DNA from: Rhodopirellula sp.
GTDB lineage: Bacteria > Planctomycetota > Planctomycetia > Pirellulales > Pirellulaceae
NCBI GenBank assembly: GCA_002712845.1
Contig: PAUV01000111.1
Span: 1-16,258, forward strand
Length of the DNA stretch: 16,258 bases
Reading direction: 5' to 3'
The notes beneath the pieces were generated by a model. It saw only the letters and a list, made by a program, of their open reading frames with translations. It was not told the DNA's origin and ran no database searches. Below are positions 7,948 through 16,258 of this stretch, one piece after another; the stretch's first letter is position 1, and each line of letters begins with the position of its first letter. The translations under genes were made by a program, and so were the position numbers.

Positions 7948-10485
7948 TCACCTCGCCTCGCCTTGTTGCTGTCCCGCTGATGAACTCGCTTGAGGCAAAG
8001 TCGCAGCGGTAATCCGCGAAATGCTTGCCGCGGCAGGTCGGTCAACGGTCAACTGCCGAAGCATGGTTCCTGCCATTGCCATCCCGCTCAGGAAGGCACC
8101 TTCAATTCGAGGACTGAAACACCAGTCACCACATGCACCAATCCCAGCGATAGGGTCCCAAAGGCACTGCTCGTCCAACGCCACCTTCGGAAGTGCGTAT
8201 CTCCAACGATGAACTTTCCGGTGTATTGGGCTAACCTTTTTCTTGACGACATTCTCGAACGCCAACAGCAATTCACTCTCGATTTGTGATGGGCAGCATT
8301 CAAGATGTGCTTCAGACCACTCAGCCGAGGCGTGCAGTGTCCAGTTGGTCACTGCGTCAGCCTCGTGCCGTCGTGGCTTGCTGCCATCGTGAGCAATCCA
8401 CGACAGCGGCCCGTTCTCAACGAATGCACCATCAAACCCAATTTCTCCCAAATCTGCTGTCGTAAGCATCATCGCCCAGCAGGGGTCCATTTTGACCTCG
8501 GCTATTTGCTCCGATAGCACCGAATGACCGTTCAAAATATTAAGGCTCTGCTTTGGGGGGCAGTTGAGAATGACCCAGTCAAACGTCCCGGCGTCTTTTC
8601 CTGCGGTGTCCGTGATCTGCCACTTGCCGTCTGCAGGATCAATTCTGGAAACGCAGGTGTTCAGCCGGATGTTCAAATCTGCTGCGAGGTGCTCAGCGAG
8701 GTTGTTCATGCCGGGAACAGCCACGTAACGCGGGGTACCGTACTGATCTTCGCAGCCACCGTCAGAGTCAAGCTTGACTATGCGGCCCATCCAAGGTTCT
8801 ACCAATCCCTGCTGCATCCAACTGCGGACGTATCGCGTGAAGCGGCTGTCTCGGGCTGTGAAGTACTGGGCACCGTGATCAAAAGCCAATCCATCTTCAC
8901 GACGGGTAGCCAAGCGACCACCAACACCCCGAGACTTGTCAAACACTGTCACGTCGATGCCATGATCCTGAAGGCATCTTGATGCCATCAACCCGCCTAC
9001 GCCAGCTCCGACCATCGCCACCTTGGGCATTCGCCCAGCGATGGGGCGATCGACAGACTCTGCATATTTTGCTAGGTCCAGACGCGATTCGTGAATTTCG
9101 CAGGGACGCTCACGCACATTGCCAAACACTTCTCCCGCTGGCTTGAAGGGCCGATCGAAAAGACCAAAACACCACAGCACTCCGCCGTAACTGCATGGGT
9201 CTCTGCCATCCAGAGCGTAACGATGGTTCAGATCCATCGTGAGCTGCATCGCAGCAGCAGGTGAGGGTGCCCAACGCAGGAAAGCCTTTCCCCACGTCAT
9301 CCTTACGTTATTGTGCAGTTCACCATGTTTGACCAAGCTACGTTGGCATGCATCCCAGAGGGATTGTCCAGTTTTGCCACGCGAGAGCACTTCCCACGGG
9401 TAGATGTCCTCTCTCTCATCCGAGGAGTGCTCGTCAAGAGTCTCAATTGCCCAGGAAGGCAACGCTTCGATCGAATCCAGGACGTCAAGGTTGTGGAAGC
9501 AAAAGTTGAACGATAGTTCTCGCCAGATCAACAACTCATCCAGGTACTTATCTGCACCCGCCGCGTCTGCCTGCCGCGCAATCCTAAATGGACTCACCAT
9601 TCCGAAGTGCAGATAGGCACTCAATCGGCTAACGCCGTCCCGGTTGCTTGCATCGTTACGCTCGTCCTCGTACCGATTCAAGCCGTTATTCCTGAACCGA
9701 TCCCATCGCTTGTAGCCTGCACGAGTTCCACCCGGCGTATCAGCGACAGGAGCAATGGAATGATCAATCCGACATCCCCCAATCAACGACGCAAGGCAAA
9801 TATCCTGCAGATTAAGCGATTCGAAGGGCAACGCCCCGTGGAAAAATTCACAATCAACTTCCTGCTCAGAATAGGCCTGATCGATTCGCTCTTCGTACAG
9901 CTCTTTAGTTGCATTTCGGTACTCGAACGCTCGCCGATAGGACTTAGGACTCAGCAGCATGGGAACGACGCATGAGGCGTCTACCATTGCGATTGGGGTT
10001 GAAGTCCGGCTAACCAATCGCTCCATCCATCCTGCCAGCGGTTGGACGGGCATGTCTTCCGTCACGAGGACCGCCGCCCGTCTGGTCAAATCTCGCAAGT
10101 GAGGACCTCGGTCTCCATCTCGGGCGAGATGAAAGTGTGCTTCGATCCCTCGATCCGCGAGCTCCCTTTGCACGTCCCGTTGTCCCTGCAATATAAATGC
10201 GTGGAATCGGTCGGATGAGTAGGGATAGTCTTCGGAGAGTGCGTGGTAGACCAAAAGAGGTAGTCCATTCTGCCTCGCAAGGCAGATTGCCACGTCTAAG
10301 GCCGGATTTTCGTGCGCCCGCATCGCGCTGTGCATCCAATAGAGGACGAATTCCCCCGGTTGGTGCTGTGCGTCTGCGGGGCTAACTAGCCAGCGGAATC
10401 GTTCCGCTAACGCTGGGGGTAGTGACTCATCCACGCTTGTTCTCTCTATGTTTGCATTCTCTGCACCATGGTAGCCAGTCGGCAA
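7948..10485 (-). CDS. Class II DNA photolyase fused to a renalase-like FAD oxidoreductase
   Basis: This 845-residue two-domain flavoprotein is the last gene of the hpnCDE operon. Residues about 46-470 match class II CPD photolyases, which repair UV pyrimidine dimers with FADH and light: FVLYWMHSAMR (46-56) for the antenna/Rossmann part, LLIWRELSFNFCF (318-330), RMTWGKAFLRW (395-405) and LNHRYALDGRDP (419-430). Trp377, Trp398 and Trp405 have the spacing of the class II electron-transfer triad. Residues about 487-810 are a renalase-like NAD(P)/FAD oxidoreductase: VGAGVGG (492-498), KSRGVGGRLATRR (517-529), FDHGAQYFTARD (535-546) and the C-terminal ACGDW...PRIEGAFLSG (784-801). The tail is Ala/Ser/Gln-rich. 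The track start is TTG at 10485, 7 nt after hpnE; GTG at 10434 is an alternative. The reaction of the second half is unknown. Confidence 0.85.
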   Translation of the reverse strand: MPTGYHGAENANIERTSVDESLPPALAERFRWLVSPADAQHQPGEFVLYWMHSAMRAHENPALDVAICLARQNGLPLLVYHALSEDYPYSSDRFHAFILQGQRDVQRELADRGIEAHFHLARDGDRGPHLRDLTRRAAVLVTEDMPVQPLAGWMERLVSRTSTPIAMVDASCVVPMLLSPKSYRRAFEYRNATKELYEERIDQAYSEQEVDCEFFHGALPFESLNLQDICLASLIGGCRIDHSIAPVADTPGGTRAGYKRWDRFRNNGLNRYEDERNDASNRDGVSRLSAYLHFGMVSPFRIARQADAAGADKYLDELLIWRELSFNFCFHNLDVLDSIEALPSWAIETLDEHSSDEREDIYPWEVLSRGKTGQSLWDACQRSLVKHGELHNNVRMTWGKAFLRWAPSPAAAMQLTMDLNHRYALDGRDPCSYGGVLWCFGLFDRPFKPAGEVFGNVRERPCEIHESRLDLAKYAESVDRPIAGRMPKVAMVGAGVGGLMASRCLQDHGIDVTVFDKSRGVGGRLATRREDGLAFDHGAQYFTARDSRFTRYVRSWMQQGLVEPWMGRIVKLDSDGGCEDQYGTPRYVAVPGMNNLAEHLAADLNIRLNTCVSRIDPADGKWQITDTAGKDAGTFDWVILNCPPKQSLNILNGHSVLSEQIAEVKMDPCWAMMLTTADLGEIGFDGAFVENGPLSWIAHDGSKPRRHEADAVTNWTLHASAEWSEAHLECCPSQIESELLLAFENVVKKKVSPIHRKVHRWRYALPKVALDEQCLWDPIAGIGACGDWCFSPRIEGAFLSGMAMAGTMLRQLTVDRPAAASISRITAATLPQASSSAGQQQGEAR

Positions 10486-10492
10486 ACCGCCC

Positions 10493-11917
10493 TTATGGTT
10501 TGATCAAGCAACGCGTAAGCCAGTTACGCGGCAAACCTGCCTCAACCTCCAAATTACCCCCAAATTCACTCTGCACGACACTCGCAGCAGCCATTCTTCC
10601 GCTGATCACCGCGCTCTCCATCGTCGCCGGCCATCCGGTCGCAACCCAATCACCGGCCAAATGGAGCCACGGCAAACAGGTTCGGGAGGATGGTCTGAGT
10701 TCCTCAAATTCCGGTGTGATGGAGAAGACCGACTTTGGATCCGTTACGATTTTACTCTGAACCAAATTCGCACCCCGCGCCTCCGGGAAGGCGTGCTGCA
10801 ACTCTCGCAGCACAATATCAATCAATTCCTGCCGCGGCAGGCAGCGAGCTGACTGCGACGCACTGATAACCACTTGGTAGTAGTACCCCGCCGACGCCTG
10901 CTTGCCCTCCCACGGCTGCCGGAACACCCACTGTGCTACTGTGCCCACCAGTACTGCATGAGGAAGTTCGGTGATTTGCTTGTCGAACCACAAATGCAAA
11001 CCACTGATCGGCGAAGCCGGTGCCGCCGCCAAACATTCCGATTTTTCGACCGCATTTGCTGGAACTAAATCGTTGACAGCATGCCATGGCACGGCAGCAA
11101 CCACATGATCGCCAGCCAACGTCTGGCCATCTGCAGTGGCAACATATTTGTCCGTCGATATCTGCCGAACCACTTGGCCGGTTTTGACTTCAACTCCAAG
11201 CTGTTCAATCGCAACAGTTAGTTGCCCACCAATCAGGTCGGCAAGAGGTACCTTGGGAACGAGCACATCAGACGCGCCGTGTGCTGCTGCAAACCCGTCG
11301 ACAAAAACTTTGCGAACAGCAGCGAGTGAAACCCGGTCGATCGACTCACCGAGAGCGCTGACGACAATCACGCTCCAAAAGTCTCGAATCGTCGTTTTAT
11401 CCTGCCCGTGAGTTTCAAGCCAAGGCTCAGCCAGCGAGTCTCCCAAATTTTCCGAGCTTGTGCGAAAAAGGCGGAATAGTGCGTGTTTGATCTGACGCCG
11501 TTGGGAACGATTCAGGTATCGCAGATTCGAAAGCGCTGGCATCAGATGAAAAGGGGCAGGCAGCCAGCGTGATGGCTGAAAAGTGCTGACGGGGTATTCA
11601 GGATGGAAAAATCTCAAACAAGTGTATCGATGCAACTGGTCATCCAAGCCCTGCCGTTCAAGAAGTCCCAAAAAATTGGTGCAGCAGCCCATTGCAACAT
11701 GTTGGCAGTAATCGACGGTCCCACCCGTCTTGTGATCCTGAAATGACCCTGCACGTCCGCCTGTCGCGCGTTTGGCTTCCAAGACGGAAATGTCAAAGCG
11801 GTCTGAGTGGTTTCGCGCCAGACACTCCGCGGTAGCAAGCCCTGCCAGACCACCACCGACAATCAACACTCGCTTCTTGGGATTCGTGGTTCTCGCTGAG
11901 CGGGTGACTGCATTCAC
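10493..11917 (-). CDS. hpnE: Hydroxysqualene dehydroxylase HpnE (amine-oxidase-family flavoprotein)
   Basis: HpnE uses FAD to remove the hydroxyl from hydroxysqualene, giving squalene, the third step of the HpnC/D/E route. The 474-residue protein has an N-terminal dinucleotide fold, RVLIVGGGLAGLATA (16-30), with the acidic ribose-binding region VLEAKRATGGRAGSF (45-59). DYCQHVAMGCCTNFLGLL (69-86) corresponds to the D-x-x-QH block typical of HpnE. Near the C-terminus, LHLAGDWVATGWPATMESAVISG is the FAD-closing motif of phytoene-desaturase-like enzymes. A related phytoene desaturase is the main alternative, but the flanking hpnC and hpnD support HpnE. The GTG start overlaps the hpnD TGA in GTGA (11914-11917), indicating translational coupling. 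Confidence 0.88.
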   Translation of the reverse strand: MNAVTRSARTTNPKKRVLIVGGGLAGLATAECLARNHSDRFDISVLEAKRATGGRAGSFQDHKTGGTVDYCQHVAMGCCTNFLGLLERQGLDDQLHRYTCLRFFHPEYPVSTFQPSRWLPAPFHLMPALSNLRYLNRSQRRQIKHALFRLFRTSSENLGDSLAEPWLETHGQDKTTIRDFWSVIVVSALGESIDRVSLAAVRKVFVDGFAAAHGASDVLVPKVPLADLIGGQLTVAIEQLGVEVKTGQVVRQISTDKYVATADGQTLAGDHVVAAVPWHAVNDLVPANAVEKSECLAAAPASPISGLHLWFDKQITELPHAVLVGTVAQWVFRQPWEGKQASAGYYYQVVISASQSARCLPRQELIDIVLRELQHAFPEARGANLVQSKIVTDPKSVFSITPEFEELRPSSRTCLPWLHLAGDWVATGWPATMESAVISGRMAAASVVQSEFGGNLEVEAGLPRNWLTRCLIKP

Positions 11918-12972
11918 GATTCAGTTTCCGACATTCCTAGTTCTCGCGGCGGTACCGGTAAACGACGGAACAGCGGCGGGCAAAAATGCCGCGAAACAAT
12001 ACCAAGTTTTGCTCCGGGTGTCAGACGAATTCTGTGCAGTGCAACTGAGCGAGGGGACTCAGCAATCCGCTCCAGCAATTGCCGATACGTTCTCCACATC
12101 ATGCTGAACATGGGTCTTCCATCTGGGTGTAGCGAATCCCAGATCCCCCAACCGGAATCGAACAGCCTTCGGGCTCGCGTGACTTCATCCAAAACAAGGC
12201 ACTGCAAACGGTCATCTGGGCGCGGCTTCAACAAATCATCTTCACTAAGTCCATGTTGCTCGTAATGCTGACGCGGTAGATAAATGCGTCCACGCTGGGC
12301 ATCTTCCAGGACATCCCGAAGAATGTTGGTCAATTGGAATGCCAACCCACAGTCGATTGCGGCAGTCGTGGGAATGGGATCTTCGTATTCCCAAATGTGA
12401 ATGCATGCTAAGCCGACTGCGGACGCCACCAGATAGCAATAATGCTCGACTTGTTCGTACGTATCGAATCTGGTTTTCTGTTGATCTGCCAAGACGCCAT
12501 CCACGATCTCCAGCAAATATCGTGAAGGAATTTCGTATCGCTTCGCCGAATCGCGTAGCGCCGGCAGAATTTCCTTCGCACGTCGATGCAAATCAATGGG
12601 CCAATTTTCGGTCCCTGCCGATGCCCCTTCCGGTATCAAGCCCTCTGGCAAAATGACTTGCTCTGATGAAACATCCCCAATCAGGTTTAAAGCAACCGTT
12701 TGTCGCCACCAACCAAGCCACAGAGACCGTAGGGCAATGGGCTCTTCACAATCGCCTAGATCATCCGTAGTGCGAGCAAACGCATAGAGTGCACACATCG
12801 CCTCTCGCTTTGGCTTGGGCAGCAACCAAAACGATCGATAAAAGTTACTACCACTTCGCCGTGAGATACGCCGAACGTGCCGATAACTTGCAGCAACGGA
12901 ACTACTAACATCCATGGCCATATGATAACCGCAGGTCGAGTCGATGACTGCGGGGTCAGCCACCGTACTCAT
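11914..12972 (-). CDS. hpnD: Squalene-pathway prenyl synthase HpnD (presqualene diphosphate synthase)
   Basis: HpnD condenses two farnesyl diphosphates into presqualene diphosphate, the first step toward squalene. The 352-residue protein shows the squalene/phytoene synthase fold: GSNFYRSFWLLPKPKREAM (41-59) and ALYAFARTTDDLGD (61-74) with the first Asp-rich motif DDLGD (70-74). The second motif is LTNILRDVLEDAQRGRIYLP (214-233), with DVLED at 220-224; both bind magnesium and diphosphate. The NFYRSF opening is closer to HpnD than to the HpnC-type HYENF. The N-terminal 30 residues are variable. It starts with ATG 19 nt after the hpnC stop and ends in the GTGA overlap with hpnE. Phytoene synthase (CrtB) is the alternative, judged less likely from the operon. 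Confidence 0.87.
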   Translation of the reverse strand: MSTVADPAVIDSTCGYHMAMDVSSSVAASYRHVRRISRRSGSNFYRSFWLLPKPKREAMCALYAFARTTDDLGDCEEPIALRSLWLGWWRQTVALNLIGDVSSEQVILPEGLIPEGASAGTENWPIDLHRRAKEILPALRDSAKRYEIPSRYLLEIVDGVLADQQKTRFDTYEQVEHYCYLVASAVGLACIHIWEYEDPIPTTAAIDCGLAFQLTNILRDVLEDAQRGRIYLPRQHYEQHGLSEDDLLKPRPDDRLQCLVLDEVTRARRLFDSGWGIWDSLHPDGRPMFSMMWRTYRQLLERIAESPRSVALHRIRLTPGAKLGIVSRHFCPPLFRRLPVPPRELGMSETES

Positions 12973-12991
12973 TCCATTGACAGCAAGTCAT

Positions 12992-13993
12992 TTACAATCT
13001 GCCAGCAAGAGCGCGTAAAACCAAGCCGAACTGCTGCAGTTTTCCGACCGTGGGCCGGGATCCCAAAACATCAAAATCAATCTTCCGAATTGCTCGCAGG
13101 GTCTGCAAACCACCATGTGCGAACAGTTTCACATCGTTTGCGAGCCACGGCTTCACTCTTTTTGCGAGCGGAAGCCCGGTCCGAAACATTTGTTCGGCAC
13201 GCTCACATTCATGGGCGAGTAGACGCCGCAACGGCTCCGCTGTCGGAATCTGCCTGAACATTTCCTCCTCAACCCCAAACTGACACATCGAGTCTTGAGG
13301 AATATAAATTCTGTTCATGGCAAAATCCCTCGCGACATCCTGCCAAAAATTGGCCAACTGCAATCCGGTGCAAATATGATCCGAAAGAATGCGATTTTCA
13401 GCGGTGTACGAGTCCCCAAGGTGCAAAACGATATGTCCAACGGGGTTAGCTGAACGTTGGCAATACTCCAATAGCTCCCCGATGTTTTCGTATCGATTCC
13501 TATGCTGGTCCTGTCGAAATGCATCCAGCAAATCATCAAAGGGCTGCTTGGGAATTTGAAACTGCCGAATCGTCGCTTCCAACGCGATGAAAAGCGGCTC
13601 CTCAGGGCGTCCCGCGAAGGCGGCATCAAGCTGCTGCTGAAAACGTTCAAGCCCCCTTAACGCCTCCTCAGGACTTGGTGACTCATCCGCCAAATCATCG
13701 GCAGTCCGACAAAAAGCGTAAACGTCATAAAAGGGTTGACGCATTTCCTTCGGCAGCAGAATGCTCGCCACCAGAAAATTCTCATAATGGGAAGTCGCCA
13801 GTTTTCGCGTGGATTCCCTCGCCTGACTCAACGTGCGGGCACAATTGCCAGACTCACCATGGTTAGACGATGATGCCACCCCACGGTTATGCTGTGCGGT
13901 TAGCGGATCATTTCCTTTGGATTCAACCTCAGGAGATCCAGAATTCGACGGTTCACTGGAACGAGTCAAAACGGCACCACTGTATTGGAACAC
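12992..13993 (-). CDS. hpnC: Squalene-pathway prenyl synthase HpnC (hydroxysqualene synthase)
   Basis: HpnC converts presqualene diphosphate to hydroxysqualene. The HpnC-typical block is SHYENFLVASILLPKEMR (68-85), followed by VYAFCRTADDLADE (91-104) with DDLAD at 99-103. The second Asp-rich motif is LANFWQDVARDFAMNRIYIP (213-232), DVARD at 219-223. It is the first gene of the hpnC-hpnD-hpnE-photolyase operon. The 333-residue reading begins at a GTG (13993) and has about 65 Ser/Asn/Gly-rich N-terminal residues with no recognisable content. GTG at 13879 (Val39) or a later start may be the real one; none has a clear ribosome site. With the long reading, only 15 bases separate it from ispH on the other strand. 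Confidence 0.87.
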   Translation of the reverse strand: MFQYSGAVLTRSSEPSNSGSPEVESKGNDPLTAQHNRGVASSSNHGESGNCARTLSQARESTRKLATSHYENFLVASILLPKEMRQPFYDVYAFCRTADDLADESPSPEEALRGLERFQQQLDAAFAGRPEEPLFIALEATIRQFQIPKQPFDDLLDAFRQDQHRNRYENIGELLEYCQRSANPVGHIVLHLGDSYTAENRILSDHICTGLQLANFWQDVARDFAMNRIYIPQDSMCQFGVEEEMFRQIPTAEPLRRLLAHECERAEQMFRTGLPLAKRVKPWLANDVKLFAHGGLQTLRAIRKIDFDVLGSRPTVGKLQQFGLVLRALAGRL

Positions 13994-14008
13994 GGTACTG
14001 GAACAGGA

Positions 14009-14956
14009 ATGAAGATCATTTTGGCAGCCCCAAGAGGGTTTTGCGCTGGCGTGAATATGGCAATTGAATCACTAGATTTAACGCTAAAGAAATTTGGTGC
14101 GCCGGTCTATGTGTACCACGAAATCGTACACAACCAACATGTGGTTGATGAGTTCATTGAAAAGGGAGCTATCTTTGTCGATTCGATTGAGGAAGTTCCA
14201 ACCGACAGCGTTCTGCTATTCTCGGCACATGGTGTCTCACCCGAGATCCGGGCAACGGCAAAGGAAAGGAATCTGCATGCCTTGGATGCCACTTGCCCCC
14301 TGGTCACCAAAGTACACCTTGAGGCAATCAAGTATGCGAAGTTGAATTACACCATACTGTTGATCGGCCACGAAGGCCATGATGAAGTGATCGGCACCAT
14401 GGGCGAAGCACCCGAGGCGATCATTCTCGTGGAAGAAGAACAGGACATTCAAGATCTGAACATTGAGGATGAAACGAAACTTGCTTTCCTGACACAAACA
14501 ACACTCAGCGTTGATGATGCAAATCGAATCATCAAGAAAATAAAAGAACGCTTCCCAAACATCGAGAGCCCACCCAAAGAAGACATCTGCTATGCCACAC
14601 AGAATCGCCAGGAAGCGGTTCGTTTACTGGCTGACCGAGCGGATGTTGTGCTTGTCCTTGGTAGCCAGAACAGCAGCAATAGCCAACGCCTAAAACAACT
14701 CGCAAGCGACCGAGGCATTACCGCGTTTCTGATCGACGGACCGCAGGACCTGGAATTTAACGCATTAGGTGACGACCAGACGGTACTCATCACTGCTGGT
14801 GCGAGCGCCCCAGAATCAGTTGTACAGCAAACGATTGACTGTCTCGTTAACAAATACAACGCAACGGTTGAAGTAGAAACGATTCGTGAAGAATCTGTTC
14901 ACTTCCCTCTTCCCAAACCACTTCGCGCGTTCGCTGCGGAATTGAAAGACCAATAA
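14009..14956 (+). CDS. ispH: 4-hydroxy-3-methylbut-2-enyl diphosphate reductase (last MEP-pathway enzyme)
   Basis: IspH reduces HMBPP to IPP and DMAPP, the precursors of farnesyl diphosphate used by the neighbouring hpn enzymes. The product from ATG 14009 has 315 residues, the usual family length. The three [4Fe-4S] ligands are Cys12 (PRGFCAG), Cys96 (ATCPLV) and Cys194 (DICYATQNRQ). Glu126 sits in the active-site block HEGHDEVIGTMGE, followed by LTQTTLSVDD (161-170). The substrate-binding serines and asparagine are in GSQNSSNSQRL (218-228). All key residues are present. An upstream TTG at 13985 would add eight residues and is rejected because the MKIILAAPRGFCAG start matches the family. It is divergent from hpnC with almost no intergenic space, so its promoter may lie within the hpnC 5' end. 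Confidence 0.95.
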   Translation: MKIILAAPRGFCAGVNMAIESLDLTLKKFGAPVYVYHEIVHNQHVVDEFIEKGAIFVDSIEEVPTDSVLLFSAHGVSPEIRATAKERNLHALDATCPLVTKVHLEAIKYAKLNYTILLIGHEGHDEVIGTMGEAPEAIILVEEEQDIQDLNIEDETKLAFLTQTTLSVDDANRIIKKIKERFPNIESPPKEDICYATQNRQEAVRLLADRADVVLVLGSQNSSNSQRLKQLASDRGITAFLIDGPQDLEFNALGDDQTVLITAGASAPESVVQQTIDCLVNKYNATVEVETIREESVHFPLPKPLRAFAAELKDQ

Positions 14957-15202
14957 AAAAAGCACAGCCGCCAAATCAGCATTGGCTTGTATGTTTGCAC
15001 CGCAAAATTGGTCACCATTGGAGCGGCTTCGGAATACAACCCACAATGTGTGAGAACAACAGTTGCTTTCTGACTTTCTGTAAATCTTCTACTCATGATA
15101 ACGAGTGAGGCGAGTCAGATGACAAGGCGACCAACATGATTGCCGTGACAATCGCTAGCGCAGAAAATTTTCAATAACTGGCAGACACCCGAATTTATAC
15201 AA
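14957..15202. other. ispH-antiporter intergenic region
   Basis: These 246 bases hold no gene. A small inverted repeat, GCCAA/TTGGC (14970-14974 and 14982-14986), lies 13 nt after the ispH stop and is followed by TTGTATGTTTG, which could be a weak terminator. A promoter for the antiporter gene is expected but not recognisable. Confidence 0.4.
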
Positions 15203-16258
15203 ATGATCGATCCGAGTTTTCTGTCGCTAGTACCGGCAATCGTTGCCATCACACTTGCTTTTTATACAAGACAGGTCTTGGTCTCGCTTTTCCTCGGGGT
15301 CGTATCTGCGGGCCCTGTACTCTGGTACCAGACCGGTGATGCCTCAGGACTCAATTTTGTAGCAAGTTTTTTCATTCCCGCCTTGGGAACAGAAGGGTAC
15401 GCAAAGATTCTGTTGATCTACCTTTGGTGTCTCGGTGGGTTGCTGGGCATTTGGGCGAAAACAGGTGGAGCACTCCATTTTGCGACAGTGGTTGGTGGCA
15501 GCATTACACAAGGGCCAAGATCATCCATGCTTTTCGGTTGGTTACTTGGTTGCATCTTTCATCAGGGCGGCACGGTCAGTACCGTTTTGGCAGGAACAAC
15601 TGTCAAACCAGTGACCGACAAACATCGCGTATCCCACGAAGAGCTCGCATATGTGGTTGATTCCACCGCGTCACCAGTAGCAACGATTCTACCTTTTAAT
15701 GCTTGGCCGGCGTATGTTGCCGTGTTGGTGGTGGGTACGGTTCCAAGCTGCTTTCCTGATATCAACACTAGTGTTGAATTCTTTTTCACGAGCATACGCT
15801 ACAACTTTTATGGGTTCATCGCCGTCGGCATGACTCTTTTGACCGCACTCCAAGTTTGGCCCATTTTGGGAACAAAGATGTCTGCCGCGCGACGTCGTGC
15901 CCGAACAACGGGAAAACTCGATGCGGACGATGCTGCTCCCGTGCTCAAGGTGGAAAGTGAGGATACCGATCCAGCTAATGAAATCGCGGAGGGATACACA
16001 CCAAACTTATTGGACTTTCTGGTTCCCATCAGTATCTTGCTGGGCACCGCTGTGATTCCCTATGTTTGCTTTGACACAAACCTGATCAACGAAGCATTCA
16101 TGGCATGCTTACTATCCGCCATGCTGCTCGCGTGGGTGCAGGGCATGCGTGTCAAGGACATCATGGAGGGTTTTCTAAACGGCTGCAAAACCATGACGAT
16201 TGGGGCCATCATTCTCGGGCTCGCTGTCACGATGGGATTTGTTTCCAGCCAACTTCAT
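15203..16258 (+). CDS. NhaC-family Na+/H+ antiporter (3' end outside window)
   Basis: This inner-membrane secondary transporter probably exchanges Na+ for H+ to control pH and sodium. The reading frame is open from ATG 15203 to the window end (352 codons), so the C-terminus is missing. The protein is mostly hydrophobic helices: SLVPAIVAITLAF (8-20), VLVSLFLGVVSAGPVL (25-40), ILLIYLWCLGGLLG (69-82), YVAVLVVGTV (171-180) and FIAVGMTLLTAL (205-216), with further helices at about 270-288, 298-311 and 330-347. The NhaC core motif is GGTVSTVLAGTTVKPVTDKHRVS (122-144), followed by LAYVVDSTASPVATILPFNAW (148-168). A charged loop (about 225-265, RRRAR then acidic) probably faces the cytoplasm. I see no clear ribosome site. 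The family is close to Na+/malate and related NhaC-like carriers, so the substrate is inferred. Confidence 0.85.
   Translation, partial: MIDPSFLSLVPAIVAITLAFYTRQVLVSLFLGVVSAGPVLWYQTGDASGLNFVASFFIPALGTEGYAKILLIYLWCLGGLLGIWAKTGGALHFATVVGGSITQGPRSSMLFGWLLGCIFHQGGTVSTVLAGTTVKPVTDKHRVSHEELAYVVDSTASPVATILPFNAWPAYVAVLVVGTVPSCFPDINTSVEFFFTSIRYNFYGFIAVGMTLLTALQVWPILGTKMSAARRRARTTGKLDADDAAPVLKVESEDTDPANEIAEGYTPNLLDFLVPISILLGTAVIPYVCFDTNLINEAFMACLLSAMLLAWVQGMRVKDIMEGFLNGCKTMTIGAIILGLAVTMGFVSSQLH

Noticed and set aside
8524..8982. 152-residue plus-strand ORF, and other plus-strand ORFs across 8000-10400
   Set aside because: They are antisense shadows of the photolyase-renalase gene, with no recognisable motifs and Cys/His-rich random composition.
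11914..13993. Phytoene synthase/desaturase (crtB/crtI) reading of the three-gene cluster
   Set aside because: Two different prenyl synthases in tandem with an amine-oxidase flavoprotein, the HYENF and NFYRSF signatures and the QH block match HpnC/HpnD/HpnE better. The carotenoid link remains possible downstream of squalene.

Overview
The window most likely comes from a planctomycete, probably a marine Pirellulales relative such as the Rhodopirellula group. This placement is inferred from three things. There is a very large secreted surface protein with an LEPR-xLL-type N-terminal motif (LEQRQLLAG). The squalene route is the three-gene HpnC/HpnD/HpnE type. Several genes appear to use GTG or TTG starts without clear Shine-Dalgarno sites. 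No rRNA, tRNA, CRISPR array, IS element or phage gene was found.

Layout. Positions 1-4679 (minus strand) hold one giant surface-protein gene that runs off the left edge and is cut by a single in-frame TAG at 831-833; reading continues open in the same frame for another 276 codons to the window edge. A divergent, partly hairpin-rich non-coding stretch (4680-5166) precedes a TPR lipoprotein gene (5167-5985, plus). After a hairpin that may terminate it comes glyQS, the single-chain glycyl-tRNA synthetase (6236-7852, plus).

Convergent to glyQS is a tight minus-strand operon transcribed from about 13993 down to 7948: hpnC, hpnD, hpnE and a two-domain flavoprotein that fuses a class II DNA photolyase to a renalase-like FAD oxidoreductase. 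Spacings are 19 nt, a 4-nt GTGA overlap and 7 nt. ispH (14009-14956, plus) is divergent from hpnC, and a NhaC-type Na+/H+ antiporter gene (15203 onward, plus) runs off the right edge.

How the genes fit together. IspH makes IPP/DMAPP, the precursors of farnesyl diphosphate. HpnC, HpnD and HpnE convert farnesyl diphosphate to squalene through presqualene diphosphate and hydroxysqualene. A photolyase at the end of this operon suggests (inference) a light-stress module in which squalene feeds a C30 carotenoid or other protective terpenoid and the photolyase half repairs UV damage. The fusion protein and its operon setting are the most interesting part of the window. Next come the apparent loss of all zinc-site residues in a metzincin-like domain of the giant surface protein, and that gene's in-frame amber codon.
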